From DASXIW01 sp036497785 (GTDB lineage Bacteria > Pseudomonadota > Alphaproteobacteria > Acetobacterales > Acetobacteraceae), in NCBI GenBank assembly GCA_036497785.1, contig DASXIW010000161.1:1-11483 (forward strand): 11,483 bases of DNA. Direction: 5' to 3'. Of the stretch, positions 1 through 7,284 are shown piece by piece; the first letter of the stretch is position 1; each line of letters begins with the position of its first letter. Below the pieces are notes generated by a model. It was not told the DNA's origin. It did not search any database and saw only the letters and a program-made list of their open reading frames with translations. The position numbers and the translations under genes were made by a program.

Positions 1-216
1 CGATACCTCGGCTGGCGCGGCTTCCGCCGATACCTCGGCTGGCGCGGCTTCCGCCGATACCTCGGCTGGCGCGGCTTCCGCCGATACCTCGGCTGGCGCG
101 GCTTCCGCCGATACCTCGGCTGGGGCGGCTTCAGCCGATACCTCGGCTGGCGCGGCTTCCGCCGATACCTCGGCTGGCGCGGCTTCCGCCGATACCTCGG
201 CTGGCGCGGCTTCCGC
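1..216 (-). repeat. Eight tandem 27-bp units coding AEAAPAEVS
   Basis: Units start at 1, 28, 55, 82, 109, 136, 163 and 190, and the array continues past the left edge. Seven units are identical. The fifth (109-135) has two changes, at 124 and 133, both at third codon positions and both keeping alanine, so all eight encode the same nonapeptide in the RNase E frame. The unit is a multiple of three, so copy-number changes keep the frame. The array lies in the presumed disordered C-terminal tail of RNase E. There are no spacers between units, so it is not a CRISPR array. Confidence 0.95.
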
Positions 217-580
217 CGCGACACTCACCACATCGGCCGGCGCTGGAGCCGGCCGTGGCCGCGCCACCTCGGATTGCTCGACCTGATCCATGATGTCGAA
301 AATGTCATAGGTCTGGCCGCCGAATGGATTGGCAGGCGTCGGGCCGTCATACGCGTAGCCGGACGCAACATGCGCAGGCTCGGCAGGATCGGCGAACCCC
401 TCCCCCGCGTCGAGACCGCTCGCCTCGCCCGGCGTGTCACGACGCCGGCGACGACCGCCACGGCGACCGCGCCTTCGTGCCTTCGGCAAGCCATTCTCGT
501 CCAGCTCAGCCGGATCCAGGCTCGGCTGCTCTGCCACGGCCGGATCGCCGTTCACCTCCGCCGGTTCGGCCTCGGCGGGC

Positions 581-604
581 GCGGGTGCGGGTGCGGGTGC
601 GGGT
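581..604 (-). repeat. Hexanucleotide microsatellite (four GCGGGT units)
   Basis: There are four exact GCGGGT copies, and a fifth begins as GCG. In the RNase E frame they code an Ala-Pro run. A direct 12-bp duplication (616-627 and 628-639) lies next to it and codes the repeated DEPG. Slippage at either would add or remove whole codons. Confidence 0.8.
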
Positions 605-1110
605 GCGACGGCGTCGCCCGGCTCATCGCCCGGCTCATCCGCGTTCACGCTTGCTTCAGTTTCCTCGCCCGCCTCGGACTCGTCCGCGCCTCCCGGCCTC
701 TGCCCCTCGGCCACGTTATCCCGCCTACCGCCGCGCCGCCGACGGCGCCGGCGACGCCGCTGCTCGTTCTCCTCCTCGCTCCCCTTGGCCTCGGCCGGTT
801 CGTCCACCGCCTCGGCCTCGGGCTCATCGGCCGGTATGTCCTCCACATCCTCTTCCGGCGCATCCAGCATCGGTGCGGCCGGCGCCACCGGGGCGGCGAT
901 AAAGCGGTCCGCCTCCGGCACCTGGGGCCGCAGCCGATCGATGCGGATTTCCGGCGGCAGCAGGCTGTCATCGGCGGCGAACTGCACACGCATCGCGGTC
1001 CGCGCCTCGATCTCGGCCAGCCGGTCCCGCTTGTTGTTCATGATGTACATGACGATCGAATTGGCCACATGCACCATGATCACCGAGGCACGGCCCTTGC
1101 CGCCCTCTTC

Positions 1111-3057
1111 CTAGATGGCGCGCAGCACATGGATCGCTGCACTCTCGGTGCTGCGGACCAGCCCCAGCCCGGCGCAATGCGGGCAGGTCACGAAGCTGGT
1201 CTCGGCGAGGCTCGAACGCAGCCGCTGCCGGCTCATCTCCATCAGGCCGAAATGGCTGATATGCCCCACCTGGATACGGGCCCGGTCGTTTTTCAGCGCC
1301 TCCTTCAGGCGCCGCTCGACCATGGTATTGTGCTTCTTCGCCTCCATGTCGATGAAGTCGATGACGATCAGCCCGGCCAGGTCGCGCAGGCGCAGCTGGC
1401 GCGCCACCTCGTCGGCGGCCTCCAGATTGGTGCGCAGCGCCGTCTCCTCGATGCCCCGCTCGCGGGTTGCGCGGCCGGAGTTCACGTCGATCGCCACCAG
1501 CGCCTCGGCCTGGTTGATCACCAGATAGCCGCCGGATTTCAGCTGCACATTCGGCGTCAGCATCGCATCGAGCTGCGCCTCCACCCCATGCGCGCTGAAC
1601 AGCGGCTGCCCCCCGCCATGCACGTTCGGCCGCCAAAGCTGCACTTTCTTGGCGTGGCTCGGCATCAGCATGCGCATGAAATCATGCGCCGCGCGCCAGC
1701 CCTCCTCGCCATCCACCATCACCTCGTCCACGTCGCGCGAATACACGTCGCGGATGGTGCGCTTGATCAGCGAGGCTTCCTCGTAGATCAGCGCCGGGGC
1801 CACCGAACGCATCGTGTGTTCGCGGATATCGTCCCAAAGCCGCATCAGATATTCGCAGTCGCGCTTGATCTCGGGCTTCGGCCGCGCCGCGCCCGCGGTA
1901 CGCACGATCAGCCCCATACCCTGCGGAATCTCCAGCTCGGCGGTGATCTCCTTCAGCCGCCGGCGATCCGCCGCCGAGGTGATCTTCCGCGAAATCCCGC
2001 CGCCACGCGGCGAATTCGGCATCAGCACGCAAAACCGGCCCGCGAGCGAAATATAGGTGGTCAGCGCCGCGCCCTTGGTGCCGCGCTCCTCTTTCACCAC
2101 CTGGATCAGCAGGATCTGCCGGCGCTTGATCACTTCCTGGATGCGATAGTTGCGCAGCATGCGCGAGCTGCGCCGGGCCCGCGCCTCGTCGGCGCCATTG
2201 CCCTCGAACACGTCGCTCTCGCCACCCAATACCTCCGGCGGCGGCTGGTCGTTCTGCGGAATATCCAGATCGGAGCCGAATTCGCCCGCCTCGGAGGTCG
2301 TCTCGGAGCCGGGCTCGGCTTCACCATCGGTTTCGCGCCCATCCGCATCGGCGTCCGTCGATGTGGAATCTGGCTGCCCGATGGGATATGCGTCGGACTG
2401 TGCGGCCTCAGCCGGTGGCGCTTCGCTGGCCGGCATGTCCTCGGCAAACAGGGGAAGATCGAGCGCACCATGCGTCAGCTCGCCATACCGGGTCTCGCCG
2501 AATTTGACCTCCTGGGCGATCAGTTGCGGCTGGGCCGGTTCCGCCCCCGCACGCGTGGCCGCCTCCACCGGAGCCTCACCGCCGGCCATCTTGTCGCCCA
2601 GCGCTTCAGCGCCATTCTCATTCAGCGCCTCGACGCCATCCTCGATCCGCACCGCGGCATCCGTGCCGGGCAGGTTCTGAGCCTCGGCGCCATCGCCAGC
2701 CTCGATCTGCGCGACCGGTGTGGGCGCGGCCGATTCGGGCTCGTCGTCGTCCTCTTCCTGTTCGCGGGCCTCCTCGGCCTGCATCTGCAGCAGGCGCTGC
2801 CGGTCGGCGACAGGGATCTGGTAATAGTCCGGGTGGATCTCGCCGAACGCCAGGAAGCCGTGCCGGCCCCCGCCATATTCGACGAAGGCGGCCTGGAGAC
2901 TGGGCTCCACGCGAACCACCTTGGCGAGGTAGATATTGCCCTTTAGCTGCTTCTTCGTCGATGTCTCGACGTCAAAATCCTCGAGTCGGTTACCGTCCAG
3001 CACCACCACGCGGGTTTCTTCGGCGTGGGTGGAATCGATCAACATGTGCTTGGTCAT
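1111..3057 (-). CDS. rne: Ribonuclease E, catalytic part, ended by an in-frame amber codon
   Basis: Endoribonuclease of mRNA decay and rRNA/tRNA processing, and the usual degradosome scaffold. The start is ATG at 3057, giving MTKHMLIDSTHAEETRVV, the usual alphaproteobacterial N-terminus; the open frame runs further upstream but lacks family character there. Residues about 20-90 are the S1 RNA-binding half. An acidic, Glu/Asp/Ala-rich insertion follows at about 91-300, and S1 resumes at NYRIQEVIKRRQ (N303). The DNase I-like domain has metal ligands D524 (VAIDVNSGR) and D567 (IVIDFID). The zinc-link CPHCAGLG has C625 and C628. Spacings of 43 and 58 residues equal those between E. coli D303, D346 and C404. 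Codon 649 is TAG (1111-1113), where the family has Glu (E. coli E428), so the product would be 648 residues without most of the small domain and the whole C-terminal scaffold. It is transcribed divergently from amiC. Identity is near certain; whether the stop is real is not. Confidence 0.95.
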   Translation of the reverse strand: MTKHMLIDSTHAEETRVVVLDGNRLEDFDVETSTKKQLKGNIYLAKVVRVEPSLQAAFVEYGGGRHGFLAFGEIHPDYYQIPVADRQRLLQMQAEEAREQEEDDDEPESAAPTPVAQIEAGDGAEAQNLPGTDAAVRIEDGVEALNENGAEALGDKMAGGEAPVEAATRAGAEPAQPQLIAQEVKFGETRYGELTHGALDLPLFAEDMPASEAPPAEAAQSDAYPIGQPDSTSTDADADGRETDGEAEPGSETTSEAGEFGSDLDIPQNDQPPPEVLGGESDVFEGNGADEARARRSSRMLRNYRIQEVIKRRQILLIQVVKEERGTKGAALTTYISLAGRFCVLMPNSPRGGGISRKITSAADRRRLKEITAELEIPQGMGLIVRTAGAARPKPEIKRDCEYLMRLWDDIREHTMRSVAPALIYEEASLIKRTIRDVYSRDVDEVMVDGEEGWRAAHDFMRMLMPSHAKKVQLWRPNVHGGGQPLFSAHGVEAQLDAMLTPNVQLKSGGYLVINQAEALVAIDVNSGRATRERGIEETALRTNLEAADEVARQLRLRDLAGLIVIDFIDMEAKKHNTMVERRLKEALKNDRARIQVGHISHFGLMEMSRQRLRSSLAETSFVTCPHCAGLGLVRSTESAAIHVLRAI

Positions 3058-3743
3058 TAAGCCTGAAACTCCGGTGCGCCGCCTGCCTGGGCGCCGATGA
3101 GGCGCGGCAAAGGCGGCGGAAAAGGCGTGGCGGGAGAGGCTGACCCGACCGGAGTACCAGGGTTGGCGGTCCCACCCGAGAACGTCGCGCATGCCTCGCC
3201 ACCGTCGCTCGACGGAAGTTGGGATCGAAGATCCTGGCGGGAAAAAATAGCGCGGCGGCGTTCATCGGACCCTGTGTCTGCGGACGGGCGCGCTTCCTGG
3301 GAAGCGCCGCCCCGGTGGAAATCGTTGCCGACCGCGTGAGTACGGTCCCCGCGACCAGGCGAAGCGGCCGCGATATTGCGGCCAAGGCGTCGCCGTGGCA
3401 TGGCCAGCGCGCAAAAGCGCGCGGCGCGGGCGATGACGTGTTGTGGGCGGGAGGTCGAAAGGTCGGCGCGGCCAGCTATCCTGCCGCCAGCTTCCGGGGA
3501 AGCTCACCTGAAACGTCTCCGCCGGTTTGCCCCGGTTCCAACGCCCGATGCGCTGTCACCGGCACGTCACCGAAGCGGTTCTGACCATGAAGCAAAGCGG
3601 CGAACACCGCAAGATGAAGATATCGCGGCGCATCGAAGCTGGTTCGGCCGGGACATAAATCAGCCGTAATCAATAAGGAAGGTGCGGCTATGAAAGTCGT
3701 GTGTTAGGATTATTCGCATGGACTGCCGGGAGGATGTTCAAGG
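3058..3743. other. Divergent intergenic region between rne and amiC
   Basis: This is 686 bp with no gene I can support. Open frames here (such as 3219-3584 plus and 3476-3673 minus) have no recognisable protein character. It should contain the rne promoter and leader on the minus strand and the promoter of the amiC-mrcA-prfB cluster on the plus strand, but I found no convincing -35/-10 pair for either. Two perfect short hairpins are visible: GGCCGC/GCGGCC (3366-3383, 6-nt loop) and GCGCGC-AAAA-GCGCGC (3407-3422). They lie 309-365 bp upstream of the rne start. E. coli rne has a long structured leader used for autoregulation, so a comparable leader is possible but unproven. No tRNA, tmRNA or RNase P RNA signature was seen. 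Confidence 0.6.
3728..3734 (+). promoter_or_regulatory. Ribosome binding site selecting the GTG start of the amidase
   Basis: GGGAGGA is followed by a 9-nt spacer and then GTG at 3744. No in-frame ATG lies between the upstream in-frame TAG (3705-3707) and this GTG, so the site decides the start. Confidence 0.65.
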
Positions 3744-4601
3744 GTGATCACTCGCCGCTTGTTGCTGGGATCGGGCGCCGCCGCGCATTTCCTGCTGCCG
3801 GATGCCCAGCTTTTCGCCGCCACACTGCACCACGCGGCATCCAGGGGCGCCAAACCCACCTCGTCCAAGGCACCGGCACCACTGGTGATCCTCGATCCCG
3901 GCCATGGCGGCAAGGACCCCGGTGCGATCGGCGTCTCCGGCACGTATGAAAAGCATGTCGCCCTCGCCACGGCGAAGGAACTGCAGCGGCAGCTTATGCT
4001 TGACGGCCGCTACCGGGTGGAGCTGACCCGCACCACCGACATCTTCATCCCGCTGGCGGACCGCGTCGGAATCGCCCAACGCAAGGGCGCGACCCTGTTC
4101 GTGTCCATGCATGCCGATGCTCTGACCAACCACAGCGTGCGCGGCGCCAGTGTCTATACCCTGTCCAACACCGCGTCCGATGCGCAGACCGCCGCCCTGG
4201 CGCAGCGGGAGAACGACGCCGACCGCTTCGCCGGTCCCGCCTTTCGCAACACGTCGCCGGAAGTGGCCAGCATCCTGGCCAGCCTGGTACGCCAGGAAAC
4301 CAGACGCGGTTCGGCGCGCATGGCGCATAGCGTGGTCGGCCAGCTCGGCCGCGACGTGCCGTTGCTGGAGAACCCCACCCGGCATGCCGGCTTCATGGTG
4401 CTGAAAGCGGCCGACATTCCGAGCGTGCTGGTGGAGATGGGCTTCATGTCGAACCCGCAGGACGAAGCGGCATTGCGGCGGCCCCAACACCGGGCCCTCG
4501 TCGCCTCCGCCATGAAACGGGCGGTGGAGGCCTATTTCGCGGTGCTGGGACCGGTTGCGCCAAACCCCACCCAGCCCGGAAACTTGCGCATGGCAGGCTG
4601 A
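3744..4601 (+). CDS. amiC: N-acetylmuramoyl-L-alanine amidase (Amidase_3), Tat-type signal
   Basis: A zinc amidase that cuts the bond between N-acetylmuramic acid and L-alanine in peptidoglycan, acting in the periplasm during cell separation. It has 285 residues. The N-terminus TRRLLLGSGAAA resembles a twin-arginine signal (R4 R5), consistent with Tat export known for E. coli AmiA and AmiC. The Amidase_3 domain runs from about 46 to 270. Expected zinc and catalytic residues are visible: H54 in DPGHGG, E69 in YEKH, H123 in SMHAD, and E231 in VEMGFMSNP. No AMIN domain precedes it, so it is shorter than E. coli AmiC (about 417) and closer to AmiA-sized enzymes; the symbol amiC is by analogy. The GTG start has a good Shine-Dalgarno sequence. 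It ends at TGA, 46 bp before mrcA, so co-transcription is likely. Confidence 0.93.
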   Translation: MITRRLLLGSGAAAHFLLPDAQLFAATLHHAASRGAKPTSSKAPAPLVILDPGHGGKDPGAIGVSGTYEKHVALATAKELQRQLMLDGRYRVELTRTTDIFIPLADRVGIAQRKGATLFVSMHADALTNHSVRGASVYTLSNTASDAQTAALAQRENDADRFAGPAFRNTSPEVASILASLVRQETRRGSARMAHSVVGQLGRDVPLLENPTRHAGFMVLKAADIPSVLVEMGFMSNPQDEAALRRPQHRALVASAMKRAVEAYFAVLGPVAPNPTQPGNLRMAG

Positions 4602-4647
4602 CAAGGGGAACTAACGCGCTACCCCCGAGTTGGTGTAGTTGACCGAT

Positions 4648-7242
4648 ATGACGCATCCATTGACAGCGGGTGACCCGCGTGCCCGGCCGCCACGCGGCGA
4701 TCGCCCCGGCCGCAAGCGTGAGGCTGAGCCGAAGCGGCCCAACAAGCCCGGCCGGCCGTTCCGCCTCGTTGGCCGCCTGTTCGGCGTGTTGTTCGCTCTG
4801 GTCGTGATCGGCGGCGTCGCCGGCGGCGTGATCGCGATCGGCGCCTATGATAAATTCAGCGCCGACCTGCCCGACATCGATGGCCTGGAGAACTACCATC
4901 CTACGGTGATGAGCCGCGTCTATGCCGGTGATTCCCGCCTGCTGGAGGAACTCGCGACCGAGCGGCGCATCTTCGTGCCGATCAACGCCATACCGGACAT
5001 CGTCAAGCACGCCTTCGTCTCGGCCGAGGACCAGAATTTCTACACCCATCGCGGCGTGGACCCGCTGGCCATCATACGGGCCGCGATGACGGATATTTCC
5101 CAATATGGTCGCGGCAGGCGCCCGATCGGCGCCTCCACCATCACGCAGCAGGTGGCCAAGAACATGCTGCTGGGCACGAATGAGGTATCGCTGGCGCGGA
5201 AGGCGCGCGAGGCAATCCTGGCTTGGCGCATCGACGGCACGCTGAGCAAGGACCGCATCCTCGAGCTTTACCTGAACGAGATCTATCTCGGCATGCAATC
5301 CTATGGCGTGGCCGCCGCCGCCCAGGCCTATTTCAACAAATCGCTGGATCAGTTGACGGTGCCGGAAGCCGCCTTCCTCGCCGCGCTGCCCAAGGCGCCC
5401 AACAACTATAACCCGTTCCGCTTTCCGGATGCGGCCCGCGCCCGGCGCGACTTCGTGCTGGATCGCATGGCCGAGGATCACGTGATCACCGCCGATCAGG
5501 CCGCCGCCGCCAAGGCGACGCCGATCACCCCCTCCGAATTCCACCGGCCCGAGACCGTCGCGGGTGCCGATTACTTCGCCGAGGAAGTGCGCCGCCGACT
5601 GGTCGACCGGTTCGGCGCCGACGTGACCACTCAGGGCGGGCTGGTGGTGCGCACCAGCCTGGACCCGACGCTCCAGACCTATGCCGACAAAGCGCTGCAT
5701 GACGGGCTGCTCGCTTATGACCGCGCGCGCGGCGGCTGGCGCGGCCCTGTCACCCATCTGGACGCCACCCCCGGGCTGCGCGCGGACTGGGCCGCCCCGC
5801 TCGCGCAGGTTCCCCACCCGCCCGGCATGCTGCCGGAATGGCGCCTCGCCGTCGTGCTCGACACCACCGATACCGAGGCGCATCTGGGCGTGCTGGACCA
5901 TGCCGCCGGCTCCACCACCCCGCAGCCCCGCGTGCTGCCCTTGCAACTTGCGAGTCTTGCCTGGGCGCGTCCCGTCAAGGACGAAAATCTCGGCCCCGCC
6001 CCTCGCCGCATGGCCGATGTCGTCCAGCCTGGCGACGTCGTGATGGTGGAGCCCGAAGCCGCGGCCCCCGCCCAGGGCAAGACCCCCGCGCGGCCGGAGC
6101 GCTTGACGCTGCGTCAGATCCCGCTGGTGCAGGGCGCGCTGGTCTCGATGGACCCCACCACCGGGCGCGTTCTGGCCATGTCCGGCGGCTGGAGCTTCGA
6201 GCAGAGCCAGTTCGACCGCGCCACCCAGGCCGTCCGCCAGCCCGGCTCCAGCTTCAAGCCGATGGTCTATCTGACGGCCATGGAGAAGAACATCTCGCCG
6301 TCCCAGCGTTTCCTGGACGTGCCCTATGTCGTCGATCTCGGCGCCGCCGGAAGATGGCGGCCGCATAACGACGAGAACGATTTCAACGGCTCGGTGCCCC
6401 TGCACGTGGCGCTGGAGAAATCGCTGAACCTCGTCACCGTCCGCCTCGCCGCCCAGATCGGCATGGCATCGGTGGCCCAGACCGCGACGGCCTTCCACGT
6501 CGTCGATTCCATGCCCCGCGTGCTGCCCGCCGCCCTGGGCGCCGTTGGCACCACCGTGCTGCGCCAGGCCGGCGCCTTTGCCTCGCTGGACATGGGCGGC
6601 CATGAAGTCACCCCCAGCTTCATCGACAGCGTGCAGGAGAGCAGCGGCCAGGTACTGTGGCGCCCCGAGGGAATTGCCTGCCAGGGCTGCGACAACAAGG
6701 CTGCCCCGCCCGCGGTCGTGGACCAACGCAAGCAGATTGCCGATCCGGCCAGCGTCTTCCAGGTGGTGACGATGATGCAGGGGGTCATGCTGCGCGGCAC
6801 CGGGGCGCCGGTGGGCGCCGGGCTCAATCACATCCTCGCCGGCAAGACCGGCACTTCCAACGAATTCACCGATGCCTGGTTCGTGGGCTTCAGCCCGGAT
6901 CTGGTCACGGCGGTGTGGGTGGGCTTCGACGACCCCACCAAATCCCTCGGCAATAATGCCTTCGGTGCCCAGGTGGCGGGCCCGATCTGGCATGACTATA
7001 TGGCGTCAGCCCTGCGCAACCGGCCCAACCTGCCGTTCACGCCGCCGCCGGGCGTGACCATGGCCACCTGGGATAGCGGCTTCGGCCAGGTAACCGACGC
7101 GTTCAAGCCCGGGCAGCAGCCCGGCGCCTCCGGCCCGGCCGGCGACGGTGGCACGGACAGTGCATTGGCCGATCCCTCGCCCACTTCCGGCACCGCCGCG
7201 CACGCTGCCGGAGTCGACAGTGGTCTGGGCGGGTTGTATTAG
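4648..7242 (+). CDS. mrcA: Penicillin-binding protein 1A (class A, bifunctional)
   Basis: Polymerises and cross-links peptidoglycan at the inner membrane. From ATG 4648 it has 864 residues; an in-frame TTG at 4639 would add three, and neither start has a strong Shine-Dalgarno sequence. A basic, proline-rich cytoplasmic tail (1-43) precedes one membrane segment (about 44-67). The glycosyltransferase 51 domain (about 85-265) shows catalytic E127 in SAEDQNFYTHRG, the GASTITQQ motif and ILELYLNEIYLG. A variable linker or OB-like stretch spans roughly 320-490. The transpeptidase carries SSFK (S534, K537), SLN (S592-N594) and KTG (K733-G735). The last 60 or so residues are Gly/Pro/Ala-rich and probably disordered. 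Length and motifs are complete, with no sign of damage. It lies between amiC and prfB with 42-46 bp gaps. It ends at TAG, which is therefore a normal stop in this genome. Confidence 0.96.
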   Translation: MTHPLTAGDPRARPPRGDRPGRKREAEPKRPNKPGRPFRLVGRLFGVLFALVVIGGVAGGVIAIGAYDKFSADLPDIDGLENYHPTVMSRVYAGDSRLLEELATERRIFVPINAIPDIVKHAFVSAEDQNFYTHRGVDPLAIIRAAMTDISQYGRGRRPIGASTITQQVAKNMLLGTNEVSLARKAREAILAWRIDGTLSKDRILELYLNEIYLGMQSYGVAAAAQAYFNKSLDQLTVPEAAFLAALPKAPNNYNPFRFPDAARARRDFVLDRMAEDHVITADQAAAAKATPITPSEFHRPETVAGADYFAEEVRRRLVDRFGADVTTQGGLVVRTSLDPTLQTYADKALHDGLLAYDRARGGWRGPVTHLDATPGLRADWAAPLAQVPHPPGMLPEWRLAVVLDTTDTEAHLGVLDHAAGSTTPQPRVLPLQLASLAWARPVKDENLGPAPRRMADVVQPGDVVMVEPEAAAPAQGKTPARPERLTLRQIPLVQGALVSMDPTTGRVLAMSGGWSFEQSQFDRATQAVRQPGSSFKPMVYLTAMEKNISPSQRFLDVPYVVDLGAAGRWRPHNDENDFNGSVPLHVALEKSLNLVTVRLAAQIGMASVAQTATAFHVVDSMPRVLPAALGAVGTTVLRQAGAFASLDMGGHEVTPSFIDSVQESSGQVLWRPEGIACQGCDNKAAPPAVVDQRKQIADPASVFQVVTMMQGVMLRGTGAPVGAGLNHILAGKTGTSNEFTDAWFVGFSPDLVTAVWVGFDDPTKSLGNNAFGAQVAGPIWHDYMASALRNRPNLPFTPPPGVTMATWDSGFGQVTDAFKPGQQPGASGPAGDGGTDSALADPSPTSGTAAHAAGVDSGLGGLY

Positions 7243-7284
7243 CCCCACCCTTCGCCGACCCGCCTGGAACATGCTGGAAACCCA

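Larger units (their letters stand above)
1..1110 (-). pseudogene. rne: RNase E C-terminal segment beyond the amber codon (partial, runs off the window)
   Basis: This is the direct in-frame continuation of RNase E. I read every codon of this frame from 1110 to 1 and found no further stop and no frameshift. It begins EEGGKGRASVIMVHVANSIV and continues through MNNKRDRLAEIEA, the usual small-domain sequence. The scaffold-like tail follows: acidic and Ala/Pro-rich stretches, two arginine-rich tracts of the RNA-binding type (QRRRRRRRRGGRR around 725-765, and RRRGRRGGRRRRR around 437-480), a short APAPAPAP run, a conserved-looking NPFGG...YDIFDIMDQVE patch (about 270-335), and nonapeptide repeats to the window edge. 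With the upstream part, the original protein exceeds 1,019 residues, as expected for a long alphaproteobacterial RNase E. It may be produced by readthrough, by reinitiation (ATG at 1077 or GTG at 1083), or not at all. The true C-terminus lies outside the window. Confidence 0.8.

Noticed and set aside
1..216. The 27-bp repeats as a CRISPR array or a plus-strand repeat protein
   Set aside because: There are no spacers. The repeats are in frame with RNase E on the minus strand, and the variant unit is silent in that frame.
274..2946. Very long plus-strand open frame (890 codons) opposite rne
   Set aside because: It lies antisense to a clear RNase E, is rich in His, Arg, Leu and Gly as expected from a GC-rich shadow frame, and has no recognisable domain.
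3058..3743. A small gene or RNA gene (tmRNA, RNase P RNA, tRNA) between rne and amiC
   Set aside because: No conserved RNA signature was found, and the open frames have shadow-like composition and no ribosome site that helps.
4661..4666. TTGACA in the start of mrcA as a promoter
   Set aside because: It is inside the coding region, and I saw no matching -10 hexamer at usual spacing before the membrane-segment codons.
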